Shown one piece after another: positions 43,256 through 52,019 of a stretch of DNA of 64,000 nt. The stretch is from positions 62,001-126,000 of the forward strand of contig CAVTWT010000017.1 in the NCBI GenBank assembly GCA_963738425.1, written 5' to 3'. A program made the translations under genes and the position numbers. This DNA is from CADEEN01 sp963738425. Its GTDB lineage: Bacteria; Pseudomonadota; Gammaproteobacteria; Burkholderiales; Burkholderiaceae_C. How positions within the stretch are numbered: position 1 is the first letter of the stretch; each line of letters opens with the position of its first letter. Below the pieces are notes generated by a model that searched no databases, was not told where the DNA came from, and saw only the letters and a program-made list of their open reading frames with translations.

Positions 43256-44998
43256 GTGGAAACGATCACCAAGGTCGACGTGCGGACAACCGGTGCAGTG
43301 CCCGAAGCGGCGCCTGCACCGGCGAAGGTCACGTTCAGTTTGACCGCAGCCGCCCTCGCGGCCGCGGCCTGCGGCGGCAGCGAGCAGAGCAGCAACCCGC
43401 CCGCTGGAGGGCCGACACCTTCGCCGCCGCCTCCGCCGCCTCCACCCGCACCGGTCACGCTGACGGCCATCGAGTCGTCGCGCCTGATGGCACAAGCCAC
43501 CTTCGGCGCCGACCGCACCGAGATCGACCGCGTGGCCGCAATGGGCACGAGCGCCTGGCTCGACGAGCAGTTCGCGTTGCCGCGCACGCAAAGCCATGTC
43601 GATTGGCTGCGCGCGCAGGGTGTCGAGGTCTTCGACAACCGCTTCGCCTCGCACCAGATCGACTACAGCTTGTGGCGCAAGTTCCTGTCCAGTCCGGATC
43701 AGCTGCGACAGCGCATGGTCTATGCACTGTCGCAGATCTTCGTCGTCTCGACCGACGCGATGGACGGCTACTGGCCGCAGTTCTCGCTGGCGAGTTATCT
43801 GGATGTGCTCGAGACGCATGCCTTCGGCAACTTCCGCAACCTGCTCGAAGCGGTGACGCTGTCGCCGGCGATGGGGGACTACCTGTCGATGCGCGGCAGC
43901 CGCAAGGCCGATGCCCAGGGCCGCCAGCCCGATGAGAACTATGCGCGCGAGGTCATGCAGCTGTTCACCATCGGCCTCGTGCAGTTGAACGCCGACGGCA
44001 CGCCGCGCCTGACCAACGGCGGCACGACGGACACCTACGTGCAGGCCGATGTGACTGGCCTGTCGCGCGTCTTCACCGGTTGGGACCGGGTGCCGGCCGG
44101 CAGCGAGATCGAACAATCGGCGCAACAACTGCTTGTGCCGCTGGTCAACACCGCCAGCCGCCACGAGACCGGCACCAAGGTCTTCCTCGGTACGACGATC
44201 GCTGCCAACACGAACGCCACCGACAGCTTGCGCATCGCGCTCGACGTGTTGTTCAACCATGCCAACGTCGGCCCTCACATCGGCCGCCAGTTGATCCAGC
44301 GTCTGGTGACGAGCAACCCGAGCCCGGCCTATGTGGCCAGCGTCGCGGCGGCCTTTGCCGACAACGGCAGCGGCGTGCGCGGCGATTTGAAAGCCGTGCT
44401 GCGCGCCGTGCTCACGCATGCCGAGGCGCGGCAGGTCAATGCTGCGCGGTCCAGCAACGAGTACGGCAAGTTGCGCGAGCCGGTGCTGCGCTTCACGCAA
44501 TGGGCGCGCGCGTCGCGGGCCAACTCGGCCTCGGGCCAGTGGCGACTGGGTAACCTGTCGGACCCGGCGGCGCGCTTGGGCCAGAGCCCGCTGCGCTCGC
44601 CGTCGGTGTTCAACTTCTACCGGCCTGGGTATGTGCCACCGAACACGTCGATCGCCGCGGCGTCGCAGGTCGCGCCCGAGTTTCAGATCACGACCGAGTC
44701 ATCGGTCGCGGGCTATCTGAACTTCATGCAGAACGCCATCGCCACCACCAGTGGCGTCAATGGCACCGACATCGTGCCGGACTACAGCGCCTGGCTGCCG
44801 CTGGCCACCGACCCGGCCGCACTGACAGAGCAGGCCAACCTCGTGCTCGCTGCCGGCCAGTTGCCCGCATCGCGGACGGCGCTGATCCGCGACGCGATCA
44901 CTGCGATGTCAGCGTCCTCGGACACGGCATTGCGCCGCCGCGTGCAAGCCGCGTTGCTGCTGACGCTGGCCGCACCCGACTATCTGGCGATGAAGTAG
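43256..44998 (+). CDS. DUF1800 domain protein, exported
   Basis: Large protein of 580 residues from a GTG start. The N-terminal 25 residues are polar, then a hydrophobic stretch with Cys (FSLTAAALAAAACGGSEQSS) resembling a lipobox, then eight consecutive prolines as a linker. The DUF1800 core follows: RLMAQATFGADRTEIDRVAA, WRKFLSSPDQLRQRMVYALS, ENYAREVMQLFTIGLVQLN, LRSPSVFNFYRPGYVPPNT. Function unknown. It is 9 bases before a DUF1501 gene, its standard partner in many bacteria. The export route (lipoprotein or uncleaved anchor) is uncertain. Confidence 0.88.
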   Translation: METITKVDVRTTGAVPEAAPAPAKVTFSLTAAALAAAACGGSEQSSNPPAGGPTPSPPPPPPPPAPVTLTAIESSRLMAQATFGADRTEIDRVAAMGTSAWLDEQFALPRTQSHVDWLRAQGVEVFDNRFASHQIDYSLWRKFLSSPDQLRQRMVYALSQIFVVSTDAMDGYWPQFSLASYLDVLETHAFGNFRNLLEAVTLSPAMGDYLSMRGSRKADAQGRQPDENYAREVMQLFTIGLVQLNADGTPRLTNGGTTDTYVQADVTGLSRVFTGWDRVPAGSEIEQSAQQLLVPLVNTASRHETGTKVFLGTTIAANTNATDSLRIALDVLFNHANVGPHIGRQLIQRLVTSNPSPAYVASVAAAFADNGSGVRGDLKAVLRAVLTHAEARQVNAARSSNEYGKLREPVLRFTQWARASRANSASGQWRLGNLSDPAARLGQSPLRSPSVFNFYRPGYVPPNTSIAAASQVAPEFQITTESSVAGYLNFMQNAIATTSGVNGTDIVPDYSAWLPLATDPAALTEQANLVLAAGQLPASRTALIRDAITAMSASSDTALRRRVQAALLLTLAAPDYLAMK

Positions 44999-45007
44999 GA
45001 GCACCGC

Positions 45008-46387
45008 ATGACAACCTCATCCTCACGCCGCGAGTTTCTCAAACGCAGCTCGGCGTTCTCGGTGGCCGGCGCTGCCGCGCCTTGGGCATTGAACCTTGCG
45101 GCGATCAGCGAGGCCGCCGCGCAGAGCGCCACCGACTACAAGGCGCTGGTCTGCGTCTTCCTCTATGGCGGCAACGACCACGGCAACACCCTGGTGCCGT
45201 ACGACCAGACCACCTACGACAGCTATGCCACGTTGCGCAGCACCCTGGCCACCGCGCGCAGCGCACTCGATGCCACCGCGCTCACGCCGGCTGCGGGCTT
45301 CGAGCTGCCGAACGGCCGCCAGTACGCGCTGGCCCCGCAGTTGTCGGCCTTGAAGCCGGTCTTCGACGCTGGCCGCATGGGCGTGCTGCTCAACATCGGA
45401 CCGCTGAGCCAGATCACGTCGAAGACCGAATACAACGCGCGCTCGGTGCCGCTGCCGCCGCGCCTGTTCTCGCACAACGATCAGCAGTCGATCTGGCAGG
45501 CCAGCTCGCCCGAAGGCTCGGCGTCGGGCTGGGGTGGGCGCATCGGCGACCTGCTGGCTTCGGGCAACGGGCAGTCGGTGTTCACCGCCGTCAGCGTCAC
45601 CGGCAACGCGGTCTACCTGTCAGGGCGCAGCGCCGTGCAGTACCAGGTGACGAGCAACGGGTCGGTGCCGATCAACGGCATCGGCAGCTCGCTCTACGGT
45701 TCGGCCGCCGCGGCGCAGGCCTTGCGCAGCCTGATCACGAGCACGCCCGGCACCAATCTGTTCGAGCGCGAACATGCACGTGTGGTCCAGCGTTCGATCG
45801 ATGCCGATGTCGCGCTGCGCAGCGCGCTCGGTGGCGTCACGCCGCTGGCCACGCCGTTTCCCGCCACGGGGCTGGGCAACCAGCTGTCGATGGTGGCGCG
45901 CATGATCGCCGCGCGCAGCGCCGTCGCCGCCAGGCGTCAGGTGTTCTTTGTCGGCATCGGCGGCTTCGACACCCACGACAAGCTTGCCGAGAACCACCCC
46001 GCGCTGCTGACGCAGATCGGCGGCGCGCTGGCCGCGTTCGATGCGGCGATGGTGGAGCTGGGCACGTCGCCGCAAGTCACCGCGTTCACTGCGGCGGACT
46101 TCGGCCGGACGCTCAGCTCCAACGGTGACGGCTCCGACCATGGCTGGGGCAGTTTCCACTTCATCAGCGGCGGCGCCGTGCGCGGCCAGCGCTTCTTCGG
46201 TCAGGCGCCGCTGCCGGGCAACAACGGCCCCGACGACGTGGGCCAGGGACGCATGCTGCCGACGATGGCGGTCGATCAGCTCGCCGCCACGCTGGCGACC
46301 TGGATGGGCGTCAGCGGCACCGACCTGTCGACGGTCGTGCCTGGCATCGGCAACTACACGGTCAAGGACCTGGGGCTGTTCGCCTAA
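45008..46387 (+). CDS. DUF1501 domain protein with Tat signal
   Basis: Protein of 459 residues. A twin-arginine signal SRREFLKRSSAFSVAGAAAP leads, so it is exported folded. The alkaline-phosphatase/sulfatase-like DUF1501 core shows ALVCVFLYGGNDHGNTLVPY, GIGGFDTHDKLAENHPALLT and FTAADFGRTLSSNGDGSDHG, with Asp/His residues likely to hold metal. The partner DUF1800 gene ends 9 bases upstream. No substrate is known for this pair. The ribosome site AGGAG is in the DUF1800 stop region. Confidence 0.9.
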   Translation: MTTSSSRREFLKRSSAFSVAGAAAPWALNLAAISEAAAQSATDYKALVCVFLYGGNDHGNTLVPYDQTTYDSYATLRSTLATARSALDATALTPAAGFELPNGRQYALAPQLSALKPVFDAGRMGVLLNIGPLSQITSKTEYNARSVPLPPRLFSHNDQQSIWQASSPEGSASGWGGRIGDLLASGNGQSVFTAVSVTGNAVYLSGRSAVQYQVTSNGSVPINGIGSSLYGSAAAAQALRSLITSTPGTNLFEREHARVVQRSIDADVALRSALGGVTPLATPFPATGLGNQLSMVARMIAARSAVAARRQVFFVGIGGFDTHDKLAENHPALLTQIGGALAAFDAAMVELGTSPQVTAFTAADFGRTLSSNGDGSDHGWGSFHFISGGAVRGQRFFGQAPLPGNNGPDDVGQGRMLPTMAVDQLAATLATWMGVSGTDLSTVVPGIGNYTVKDLGLFA

Positions 46388-46420
46388 AACCTGCGCGTGC
46401 TGGTCGATAGACTGGCGCGC

Positions 46421-47158
46421 GTGAGCCTTACCGCCAAACTCCTGTTGTCGCCGCTGCTGGTTGCGCAAGCACTGGCCACGCGCGCACGCACGCCACGGCT
46501 GCCGGAAGCTGCCGGCGCGCGCGAAGGCGAAGTCGGCCGCGGCCCGCTGCTGCGCTTGCTGATGCTCGGCGACTCGTCGGCAGCCGGTGTCGGCGTGGCC
46601 CAGCAGTCGCAGGCGATGGCCGGCCATCTGCCCAGAGCGCTCGCCCGGCAGGCCCATGTGCGCGTGCAGTGGCAGCTCGTTGCCCAGTCGGGGCTGACGA
46701 GCGCTCAGTGCCTCGGGCAGCTCGCGTCCTGCTCGGCGCTCGCAGCCGACGTGGCCGTGGTCGTGCTCGGTGTCAACGACGTGGTCGATCAAGTGCCGTC
46801 GCACCTTGCCGTTGCCGCGCGCTCGGCAATCGCCAACCGTCTGCGCAATGGCCACGGCGTGGCCCACGTCGTCTTTGCGCCGCTGCCGCCGATGCGGCAT
46901 TTTCCAGCGCTGCCGCAACCGCTGCGCTGGGTCGCCGGCCGGGATGCGAAGCGCCACGACGATGCGGTGGCTGCGTGGGCACGCACACGCGACGATGTGA
47001 GCCATGTGCCGATCGACCTGCCGCTGAATACCGAGCTGATGGCCGACGACGGCTTTCACCCCGGTGAGCCCGTCTACCGCATCTGCGGCACGGCGCTGGC
47101 CGAGCACATTGCCACGCAGGTCTGGCCGAAGCTGTCGGCTCAGGCCGACGCGTCGTAA
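46421..47158 (+). CDS. SGNH/GDSL-type esterase
   Basis: Predicted esterase of 245 residues. An N-terminal hydrophobic segment (LTAKLLLSPLLVAQALATRA) may anchor it. Blocks of the SGNH family: LLMLGDSSAAGVGVAQQSQA (Ser), then VAVVVLGVNDVVDQV (Asn) and MADDGFHPGEPVYRICG (Asp, His). The GTG at 46421 is preferred because the anchor then begins at once; an in-frame GTG at 46397 is possible. It follows DUF1501 directly and overlaps the convergent DUF4287 gene at its 3' end by 19 bases. Confidence 0.85.
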   Translation: MSLTAKLLLSPLLVAQALATRARTPRLPEAAGAREGEVGRGPLLRLLMLGDSSAAGVGVAQQSQAMAGHLPRALARQAHVRVQWQLVAQSGLTSAQCLGQLASCSALAADVAVVVLGVNDVVDQVPSHLAVAARSAIANRLRNGHGVAHVVFAPLPPMRHFPALPQPLRWVAGRDAKRHDDAVAAWARTRDDVSHVPIDLPLNTELMADDGFHPGEPVYRICGTALAEHIATQVWPKLSAQADAS

Positions 47159-47691
47159 GCGGCGCGCAGCCAGCCGAGCAACGCTGTGTCGATCTCGGCC
47201 GCGCTCGACAGCCGCACCGTGTACTGGCACATGCCGCCCGGCGGCAGGGCCTTCAGACGGGCGTCGGCTGGCAGCGACTTGGCGTTGAGGCCGATCTCGA
47301 TCTGCTCCTTCGTCGCCGGCCCGACCATCGCGAACTGCTTCTTGCGGCGCAGGCTGACATAGGCCTTCTTTGGCGCCACCTCGAATGGGCCGAGCTTCTC
47401 GATCTGCTTCATCACCGCCTCGTGCAACGGCCGCAGACCCGCCTTCGCGCCGGTATAGATCGCGTCCAGCGGATCATCGCCTGCCGCGGGCGCCTCGGTC
47501 TTGGCAGAGTGGGCCAGCGTGTTGGCGTCACCGTAGCCGAGCGCAAAGCGTTCGATCAGCATGCTGCGCACCTCGCCATGCTTCACGAGGCCGCTTTTGG
47601 CGATGACTTCGCGCAGTTGCGCCAGCGTTTTTCCGGTCTTGGTTTCGATGTTGCGCAGCTGGGTGGCAAGCGCGGCTTGTGGGTCGGCCAT
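47140..47691 (-). CDS. DUF4287/DUF5655 domain protein
   Basis: Cytoplasmic protein of 183 residues with two small domains. The first (LATQLRNIETKTGKTLAQLR to ERFALGYGDANTLAH) is DUF4287. The second (FEVAPKKAYVSLRRKKQFAM, then EIGLNAKSLPADARLKAL) is DUF5655, which resembles MmcQ/YjbR-like DNA-binding folds. Function is unknown. AAGGAG precedes the ATG. It follows the SRPBCC gene by 19 bases. Confidence 0.87.
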   Translation of the reverse strand: MADPQAALATQLRNIETKTGKTLAQLREVIAKSGLVKHGEVRSMLIERFALGYGDANTLAHSAKTEAPAAGDDPLDAIYTGAKAGLRPLHEAVMKQIEKLGPFEVAPKKAYVSLRRKKQFAMVGPATKEQIEIGLNAKSLPADARLKALPPGGMCQYTVRLSSAAEIDTALLGWLRAAYDASA

Positions 47692-47710
47692 GGCGGTCTC
47701 CTTGGTGGGT

Positions 47711-48232
47711 TTACAGCGGCCAGTGTTCGCTCTTCGTGCGTGCCGGCAGCACGAATTCCATGTGCTTGAACATCGTGTACATCAGCCGCGTGCCCAGGCC
47801 GGGCCGGCCGGTTTCGCAGATCGCCTTGAGAGCGTTGACGATCATCGTGCCGCCCGAGGCCATGTCCTTGGCGGTCTTGCTGCCCTCGGTGACGCCGGTC
47901 ACGCGCAAGGTCACCTGCACGCCGCCCGGCACCTCCTTCAGGTCATAGCTCACCTGGCACACCGGATCGTCGTACTGCGTGAAGCGGTGCGTGTGCACGA
48001 AGCGGTGGGGTGGGGTGGACTCGAGCACTTCACCGACGACGAGCGTGTGCTTGCCGCTGCCGGTGCGCATCTGCATGGCCGCGCCAGGCACGACGCCGCC
48101 ACGCGTGTGCAGCCACGCATTGAAGACCGCGCCCTGGGCCTCACCGGTCTTGGTGAGTTCGCGCCAGACACGCTGGATGTCAGAGGCGATGACGATGCGG
48201 AAGGCGAGTTCGGACGGTGCGTTTTCAGACAT
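47711..48232 (-). CDS. SRPBCC (AHSA1-type) domain protein
   Basis: Soluble START-like lipid/ligand-binding fold of 173 residues: FRIVIASDIQRVWRELTKTG, GEVLESTPPHRFVHTHRFTQ, VQVTLRVTGVTEGSKTAKDM. Proteins of this type often follow an ArsR regulator, as here; the ArsR stop overlaps its start by 8 bases. Ligand and role are unknown, though stress or aromatic-compound binding is common in the family. Confidence 0.88.
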   Translation of the reverse strand: MSENAPSELAFRIVIASDIQRVWRELTKTGEAQGAVFNAWLHTRGGVVPGAAMQMRTGSGKHTLVVGEVLESTPPHRFVHTHRFTQYDDPVCQVSYDLKEVPGGVQVTLRVTGVTEGSKTAKDMASGGTMIVNALKAICETGRPGLGTRLMYTMFKHMEFVLPARTKSEHWPL

Positions 48233-48605
48233 GGCGGCCTTTCTTTTTCGGCAGGGGGGTGACTCGCGCGCCCTCGGCGTCGTACTTCAGCCGCGTCAGG
48301 CGCGCCGACCAGTAGGCGCTGTACTCGGTGGTCCAGCGTTCGTAGATCCATTGAATCGGCACGGCGTTGAACCAGAGGCGCTTGTCGCGTCCTTCACGCT
48401 CGGCGATGACAAGGTCGGCGCCTTCGAGCACCGCCAGGTGCTTCATCACCGCAAAGCGCGTCATCTCGGCGTCGAAGTGCTCGCAGACGCGGTTGACGTT
48501 GCACCCGGGCTCCGCCTTGAGCACGTCGAGCACGCGCCGCCGCGGCTCGGACGCGAGCGCGAACAGCACGGCGTCCAGGGTGTCGTTGTCACGGCTCGGG
48601 TTCAT
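48225..48605 (-). CDS. ArsR family transcriptional regulator
   Basis: Winged-helix regulator of 126 residues without visible metal-binding Cys pairs, so it is of the SRPBCC-linked ArsR type. DNA-binding part: LDAVLFALASEPRRRVLDVL, MTRFAVMKHLAVLEGADLVI and REGRDKRLWFNAVPIQWIYE. Start ATG 48605 stands at the very edge of a perfect palindrome, and the likely transcription start is at or one base before the A of ATG, so the mRNA should be leaderless. The SRPBCC gene follows with an 8-base overlap. Confidence 0.92.
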   Translation of the reverse strand: MNPSRDNDTLDAVLFALASEPRRRVLDVLKAEPGCNVNRVCEHFDAEMTRFAVMKHLAVLEGADLVIAEREGRDKRLWFNAVPIQWIYERWTTEYSAYWSARLTRLKYDAEGARVTPLPKKKGRHV

Positions 48606-48642
48606 TATGTGACAAGATAGTCACATAAAACGCCGATGTCAA
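48605..48642 (-). promoter_or_regulatory. Promoter/operator of the arsR-SRPBCC operon
   Basis: On the minus strand: -35 TTGACA (48637-48642, perfect consensus), 17-base spacer, -10 TATCTT (48614-48619). A perfect 9-bp inverted repeat TTATGTGAC...GTCACATAA (48605-48613 and 48620-48628 on plus) brackets exactly the -10 hexamer, which forms its whole 6-base spacer. ArsR binding here would block polymerase directly. The +1 by usual spacing falls at 48605-48607, that is at the start codon. Confidence 0.75.
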
Positions 48643-48662
48643 GCACCGCCTGCGGGATCAGT

Positions 48663-49076
48663 TCAGTCGCGGACGATCGTGCGCGGCTTGCCGCTGCCGT
48701 CGATAGCGACGTAGGTGAGGTTGGCTTCGGTGACTTTGACGACGTGCAGGTTCGCCGGGTCGCGCTCGGCATAAACCTCGACGTGCACGGTGACCGAGGT
48801 CTTGCCGACGCGCTCGACACGGGCATAGAACGACAGCAGGTCGCCGACGCTCACCGGCTGCTTGAACAGGAACTGGTTGACCGCCACCGTGGCGATGCGG
48901 CCGCGCGCGATGCGCAGCGGCAGCACCGCGCCCGCCAGATCGACCTGCGCCATCAGCCAGCCGCCGAAGATGTCGCCGTTGCCGTTGGTGTCGGCCGGCA
49001 GCGGCATCACGCGCATCACCAGGGCCGAACCGTCGGGCAGGACGGGTGGGGCCATCATCGGTTGGGGGTAGCTCAT
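48663..49076 (-). CDS. Acyl-CoA thioesterase, YciA type
   Basis: Hot-dog-fold thioesterase of 137 residues cleaving acyl-CoAs. The family motif is NGNGDIFGGWLMAQVDLAGA (with the catalytic Asp), then VAVNQFLFKQPVSVGDLLSF and TVHVEVYAERDPAN. ATG 49076 (MSYPQPMMAPP) fits the length. It is divergent from the Atm1-type exporter gene with only 31 bases between, so their promoters must overlap or lie within coding sequence. Confidence 0.9.
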   Translation of the reverse strand: MSYPQPMMAPPVLPDGSALVMRVMPLPADTNGNGDIFGGWLMAQVDLAGAVLPLRIARGRIATVAVNQFLFKQPVSVGDLLSFYARVERVGKTSVTVHVEVYAERDPANLHVVKVTEANLTYVAIDGSGKPRTIVRD

Positions 49077-49107
49077 GGGGTGATCATTCTTCCACGACAC
49101 TGGGGGG

Positions 49108-50928
49108 ATGCGTCCCTCAATCGCCGCCCCACCACTGCCTACGCTGCCCGGGCAGGTGCCGCCACCTCCCGTCGGCTTGGCGCCGATCCGCAAGTTGCTG
49201 CCCTACGTGTGGCAATGGAAGTGGCGTGTGCTGTTCGCGCTGGCCTGCCTCGTGGGCGCCAAGCTCGCCAACATCGGCGTGCCACTGGTGCTGAAGGCGC
49301 TGGTCGATGCGCTCGATCTGAAGCCGGGTGATCCACGCGCACTGCTCGTCGTGCCAGTGGCGCTGATCCTGGCCTACGGCGCGCTGCGTGTCTCGGTGAC
49401 GCTGTTCACCGAGTTGCGTGAGTTCCTGTTCTACCCGGTGGCGGCGCGTGTGGCGCGCAAGGTGGCGTTGCAGACCTTCGAGCATTTGCTGGCGCTGTCG
49501 CTGCGTTTTCATCTCGAGCGGCAAACCGGCGGCGTCTCGCGCGACATCGAGCGCGGCTCGCGCGCCATCCACTCGCTGCTCAACTACTTCATCTACAACA
49601 TCCTGCCGACGCTGGTCGAGATCAGCCTCGTCATCGCCCTGCTGGCCTCGAAGTTCGACGGCTGGTTTGCCGGCATCACGCTGGCGGCACTGGTGGCCTA
49701 CATCGGCTACACGATCACGGTCACCGAGTGGCGCACGCATTTCCGCCGTGCGATGAACGAGCAGGACAGCAAGGCCAACACGCGCGCGGTCGATGCGCTG
49801 ATCAACTACGAGACCGTCAAGTACTTCAACAACGAGCGCTTCGAAGAAGGGCGCTACGACGAGAACCTGCAGCGGCTGGAGAAGGCGTCGATCAAGTCGC
49901 AGACCTCGCTCTCGGTGCTGAACCTCGGTCAGAGCCTGATCATTGCGGTGGCGGTGACGCTGCTGGTCTGGCGCGCCACCGTTGGCGTGGTCGATGGCAA
50001 CCTGACGCTCGGCGACCTGGTGCTGGTCAACGCGCTGATGATCCAGCTCTACATCCCGCTGAATTTTCTCGGCGTGATCTACCGCGAGATCAAACAATCG
50101 ACGGTGGACATGGAGAAGATGTTTGCGCTGCTCGGCCAGCACCGCGAGATCGCCGATTCGCCCGATGCCAAGCCGCTCGCCGTGGCGCAGGGCAGCGTGC
50201 GCTTCGACAAGGTCAGCTTCTCGTACAACGCCGACCGGCCCATCCTGCACGACGTGAGCTTCGAGATCCCGGCGGGCAAGACGGTCGCGGTGGTCGGGCC
50301 CTCGGGCGCCGGCAAGTCGACGCTGGCGCGGCTGCTCTACCGCTTCTACGACGTCAATGGCGGCGGCATCTCGATCGACGGCCAGGACTTGCGAGCGGTG
50401 ACGCAGAGCACGCTGCGCGCGGCCATCGGCATCGTGCCGCAGGACACGGTGCTGTTCAACGACACGGTGGAATACAACATCGCCTACGGCAAGCCGGGCG
50501 CGTCGCGCGCGGAAGTGGAGGGCGCTGCGAAGGCCGCGCACATCCATGCCTTCATCTCCTCCACGCCGCAAGGCTACGCCACGATGGTCGGCGAGCGCGG
50601 CCTGAAACTTTCCGGCGGCGAGAAGCAGCGCGTCGCCATCGCGCGCACGCTGCTCAAGGATCCGCCGTTGCTGATCTTCGACGAGGCCACGTCGGCACTG
50701 GACTCGGCCAACGAACGCGCTATCCAGGCCGAGCTGCGCAGCGCGGCGCAGGGCAAGACGGCGCTGGTGATCGCGCACCGCCTGTCCACGGTCGTCGATG
50801 CGCACGAGATCGTCGTTCTGGAACAGGGCCGCGTCGTCGAGCGAGGGTCGCACCCGGTGCTGTTGGCCCTCGGCGGGCGCTACGCTCACATGTGGCAGCT
50901 CCAACAATCGGGCGCCGATTACACGTAG
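49108..50928 (+). CDS. ABC exporter of the Atm1/ABCB7 family (fused permease-ATPase)
   Basis: Inner-membrane half-transporter of 606 residues. Six membrane spans occupy the first 330 residues. The Atm1 segment ALINYETVKYFNNERFEEGR in the cytoplasmic loop is diagnostic. The ATPase has Walker A VVGPSGAGKSTLARLLYRF, signature LSGGEKQRVAIARTLLKDP, Walker B LLIFDEATSALDSANE and the H-loop IAHRLST. Atm1 proteins export glutathione-linked sulfur or metal species; bacterial homologues also confer heavy-metal tolerance. The ribosome site is a G-run in front of ATG. Confidence 0.93.
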   Translation: MRPSIAAPPLPTLPGQVPPPPVGLAPIRKLLPYVWQWKWRVLFALACLVGAKLANIGVPLVLKALVDALDLKPGDPRALLVVPVALILAYGALRVSVTLFTELREFLFYPVAARVARKVALQTFEHLLALSLRFHLERQTGGVSRDIERGSRAIHSLLNYFIYNILPTLVEISLVIALLASKFDGWFAGITLAALVAYIGYTITVTEWRTHFRRAMNEQDSKANTRAVDALINYETVKYFNNERFEEGRYDENLQRLEKASIKSQTSLSVLNLGQSLIIAVAVTLLVWRATVGVVDGNLTLGDLVLVNALMIQLYIPLNFLGVIYREIKQSTVDMEKMFALLGQHREIADSPDAKPLAVAQGSVRFDKVSFSYNADRPILHDVSFEIPAGKTVAVVGPSGAGKSTLARLLYRFYDVNGGGISIDGQDLRAVTQSTLRAAIGIVPQDTVLFNDTVEYNIAYGKPGASRAEVEGAAKAAHIHAFISSTPQGYATMVGERGLKLSGGEKQRVAIARTLLKDPPLLIFDEATSALDSANERAIQAELRSAAQGKTALVIAHRLSTVVDAHEIVVLEQGRVVERGSHPVLLALGGRYAHMWQLQQSGADYT

Positions 50929-50937
50929 AACAGCACG

Positions 50938-51858
50938 ATGGACACCAAGTGGCTCGAAGACTTCGTGAGCCTGGCGCAGACGCGCAGCTTCTCGCGCTCG
51001 GCGCAATTGCGGCATGTCACACAGCCGGCGTTCTCGCGCCGCATCCAGGCCCTCGAAGGCTGGGCCGGCGTTGACCTGGTCGATCGCTCGATCTACCCGA
51101 CGCGCCTGACGCCGGCGGGCGACACCTTCCTCGCCCAGGCGCAGGAGATGCTCGGCAGCCTGCAGGCCACGCGCAACCTGATGCGCACCCACCAGACCAG
51201 CGGCAGCGACATGCTCGAGTTTGCACTGCCGCACACGCTCGCCTTCTCGTTTTTTCCGCACTGGCTGCTCGAACTGCGGCGCACATTCCCGCAATTGAAG
51301 ACGCGCCTCATCGCGCTCAACGTGCACGACGCGGTGCTGCGTCTGACCGAAGGCCATTGCGATCTGCTGCTGGCCTATGACCACCCGTCACAGCCGCTGC
51401 AACTCTCACCCGACCGCTACGAGATGCTGACGCTCGGCCAGGAGACGCTGGCGCCGTTCGCACGCGCCGACAGCGAGGGCCGGCCGGTCTGGCGTCTGCC
51501 CGGTTCGGCGTCCACCAAGCTGCCGTTCCTGAGCTATGCCTCGGGGGCCTACATGGCGCGGCTGGTCGAACACATCCTGAAGGCCGCACCGCAACCGCCG
51601 CAGTTGAACCTCGTCTACGAGACCGACATGGCCGAGAGCTTGAAAGCGATGGCGCTCGAAGGCCATGGCCTCGCATTTCTGCCGGCCAGTTCGGTGAAGA
51701 AGGACGTGCGCGCCAAACGCCTCGCGCCGGCGGGCGAACCTGGTGCGTGGGAAACGACGATGGACGTGCGCATCGTGCGCGAGCGGCCGCAGTCGGCGCG
51801 CGGCGTCAAGCCCGGCGCAGCGGCGCTCTGGGAGCACCTGGCTGTGCAAGAGGTTTGA
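50938..51858 (+). CDS. LysR family transcriptional regulator (upstream of gltI)
   Basis: Regulator of 306 residues. The N-terminal helix-turn-helix (MDTKWLEDFVSLAQTRSFSR, HVTQPAFSRRIQALEGWAGV) and effector domain (LEFALPHTLAFSFFPHWLLE; LRLTEGHCDLLLAYDHPSQP; MALEGHGLAFLPASSVKKDV) are typical of the HypT-like subgroup. It starts 9 bases after the exporter gene and 161 bases ahead of gltI in the same direction, so it may control glutamate/aspartate uptake. The effector is unknown. Confidence 0.88.
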   Translation: MDTKWLEDFVSLAQTRSFSRSAQLRHVTQPAFSRRIQALEGWAGVDLVDRSIYPTRLTPAGDTFLAQAQEMLGSLQATRNLMRTHQTSGSDMLEFALPHTLAFSFFPHWLLELRRTFPQLKTRLIALNVHDAVLRLTEGHCDLLLAYDHPSQPLQLSPDRYEMLTLGQETLAPFARADSEGRPVWRLPGSASTKLPFLSYASGAYMARLVEHILKAAPQPPQLNLVYETDMAESLKAMALEGHGLAFLPASSVKKDVRAKRLAPAGEPGAWETTMDVRIVRERPQSARGVKPGAAALWEHLAVQEV

Positions 51859-51860
51859 TT

Positions 51861-51874
51861 GCGGGTTAACCCGC
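51861..51874. other. Perfect palindrome after the LysR gene
   Basis: GCGGGTTAACCCGC is a 14-bp self-complementary palindrome 3 bases after the LysR stop. No T-tract follows. It may be part of a weak terminator or a binding site; gltI lies 145 bases further. Confidence 0.4.
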
Positions 51875-52019
51875 GCGTGATGCGCGTTCATGCCCGGCGA
51901 GCATGGGCGTGAATTCAAAAGGCATCGAGTTGCGGTGACTACGGCCCCCTCGGGTCGGCCGCATTTCTACAATACGCGTTGAAGTCGTTCCATCCACCTC
52001 CTGCAGGAGTTCTCCGTTC

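Noticed and set aside
43256..43470. Tandem repeat in the DUF1800 gene
   Set aside because: It is only the proline-codon run (CCG/CCT/CCA) of the linker, not a minisatellite.
49117..51384. Antisense open frame of about 750 codons opposite the Atm1 exporter and LysR
   Set aside because: It spans two unrelated sense genes and has no recognisable motif.
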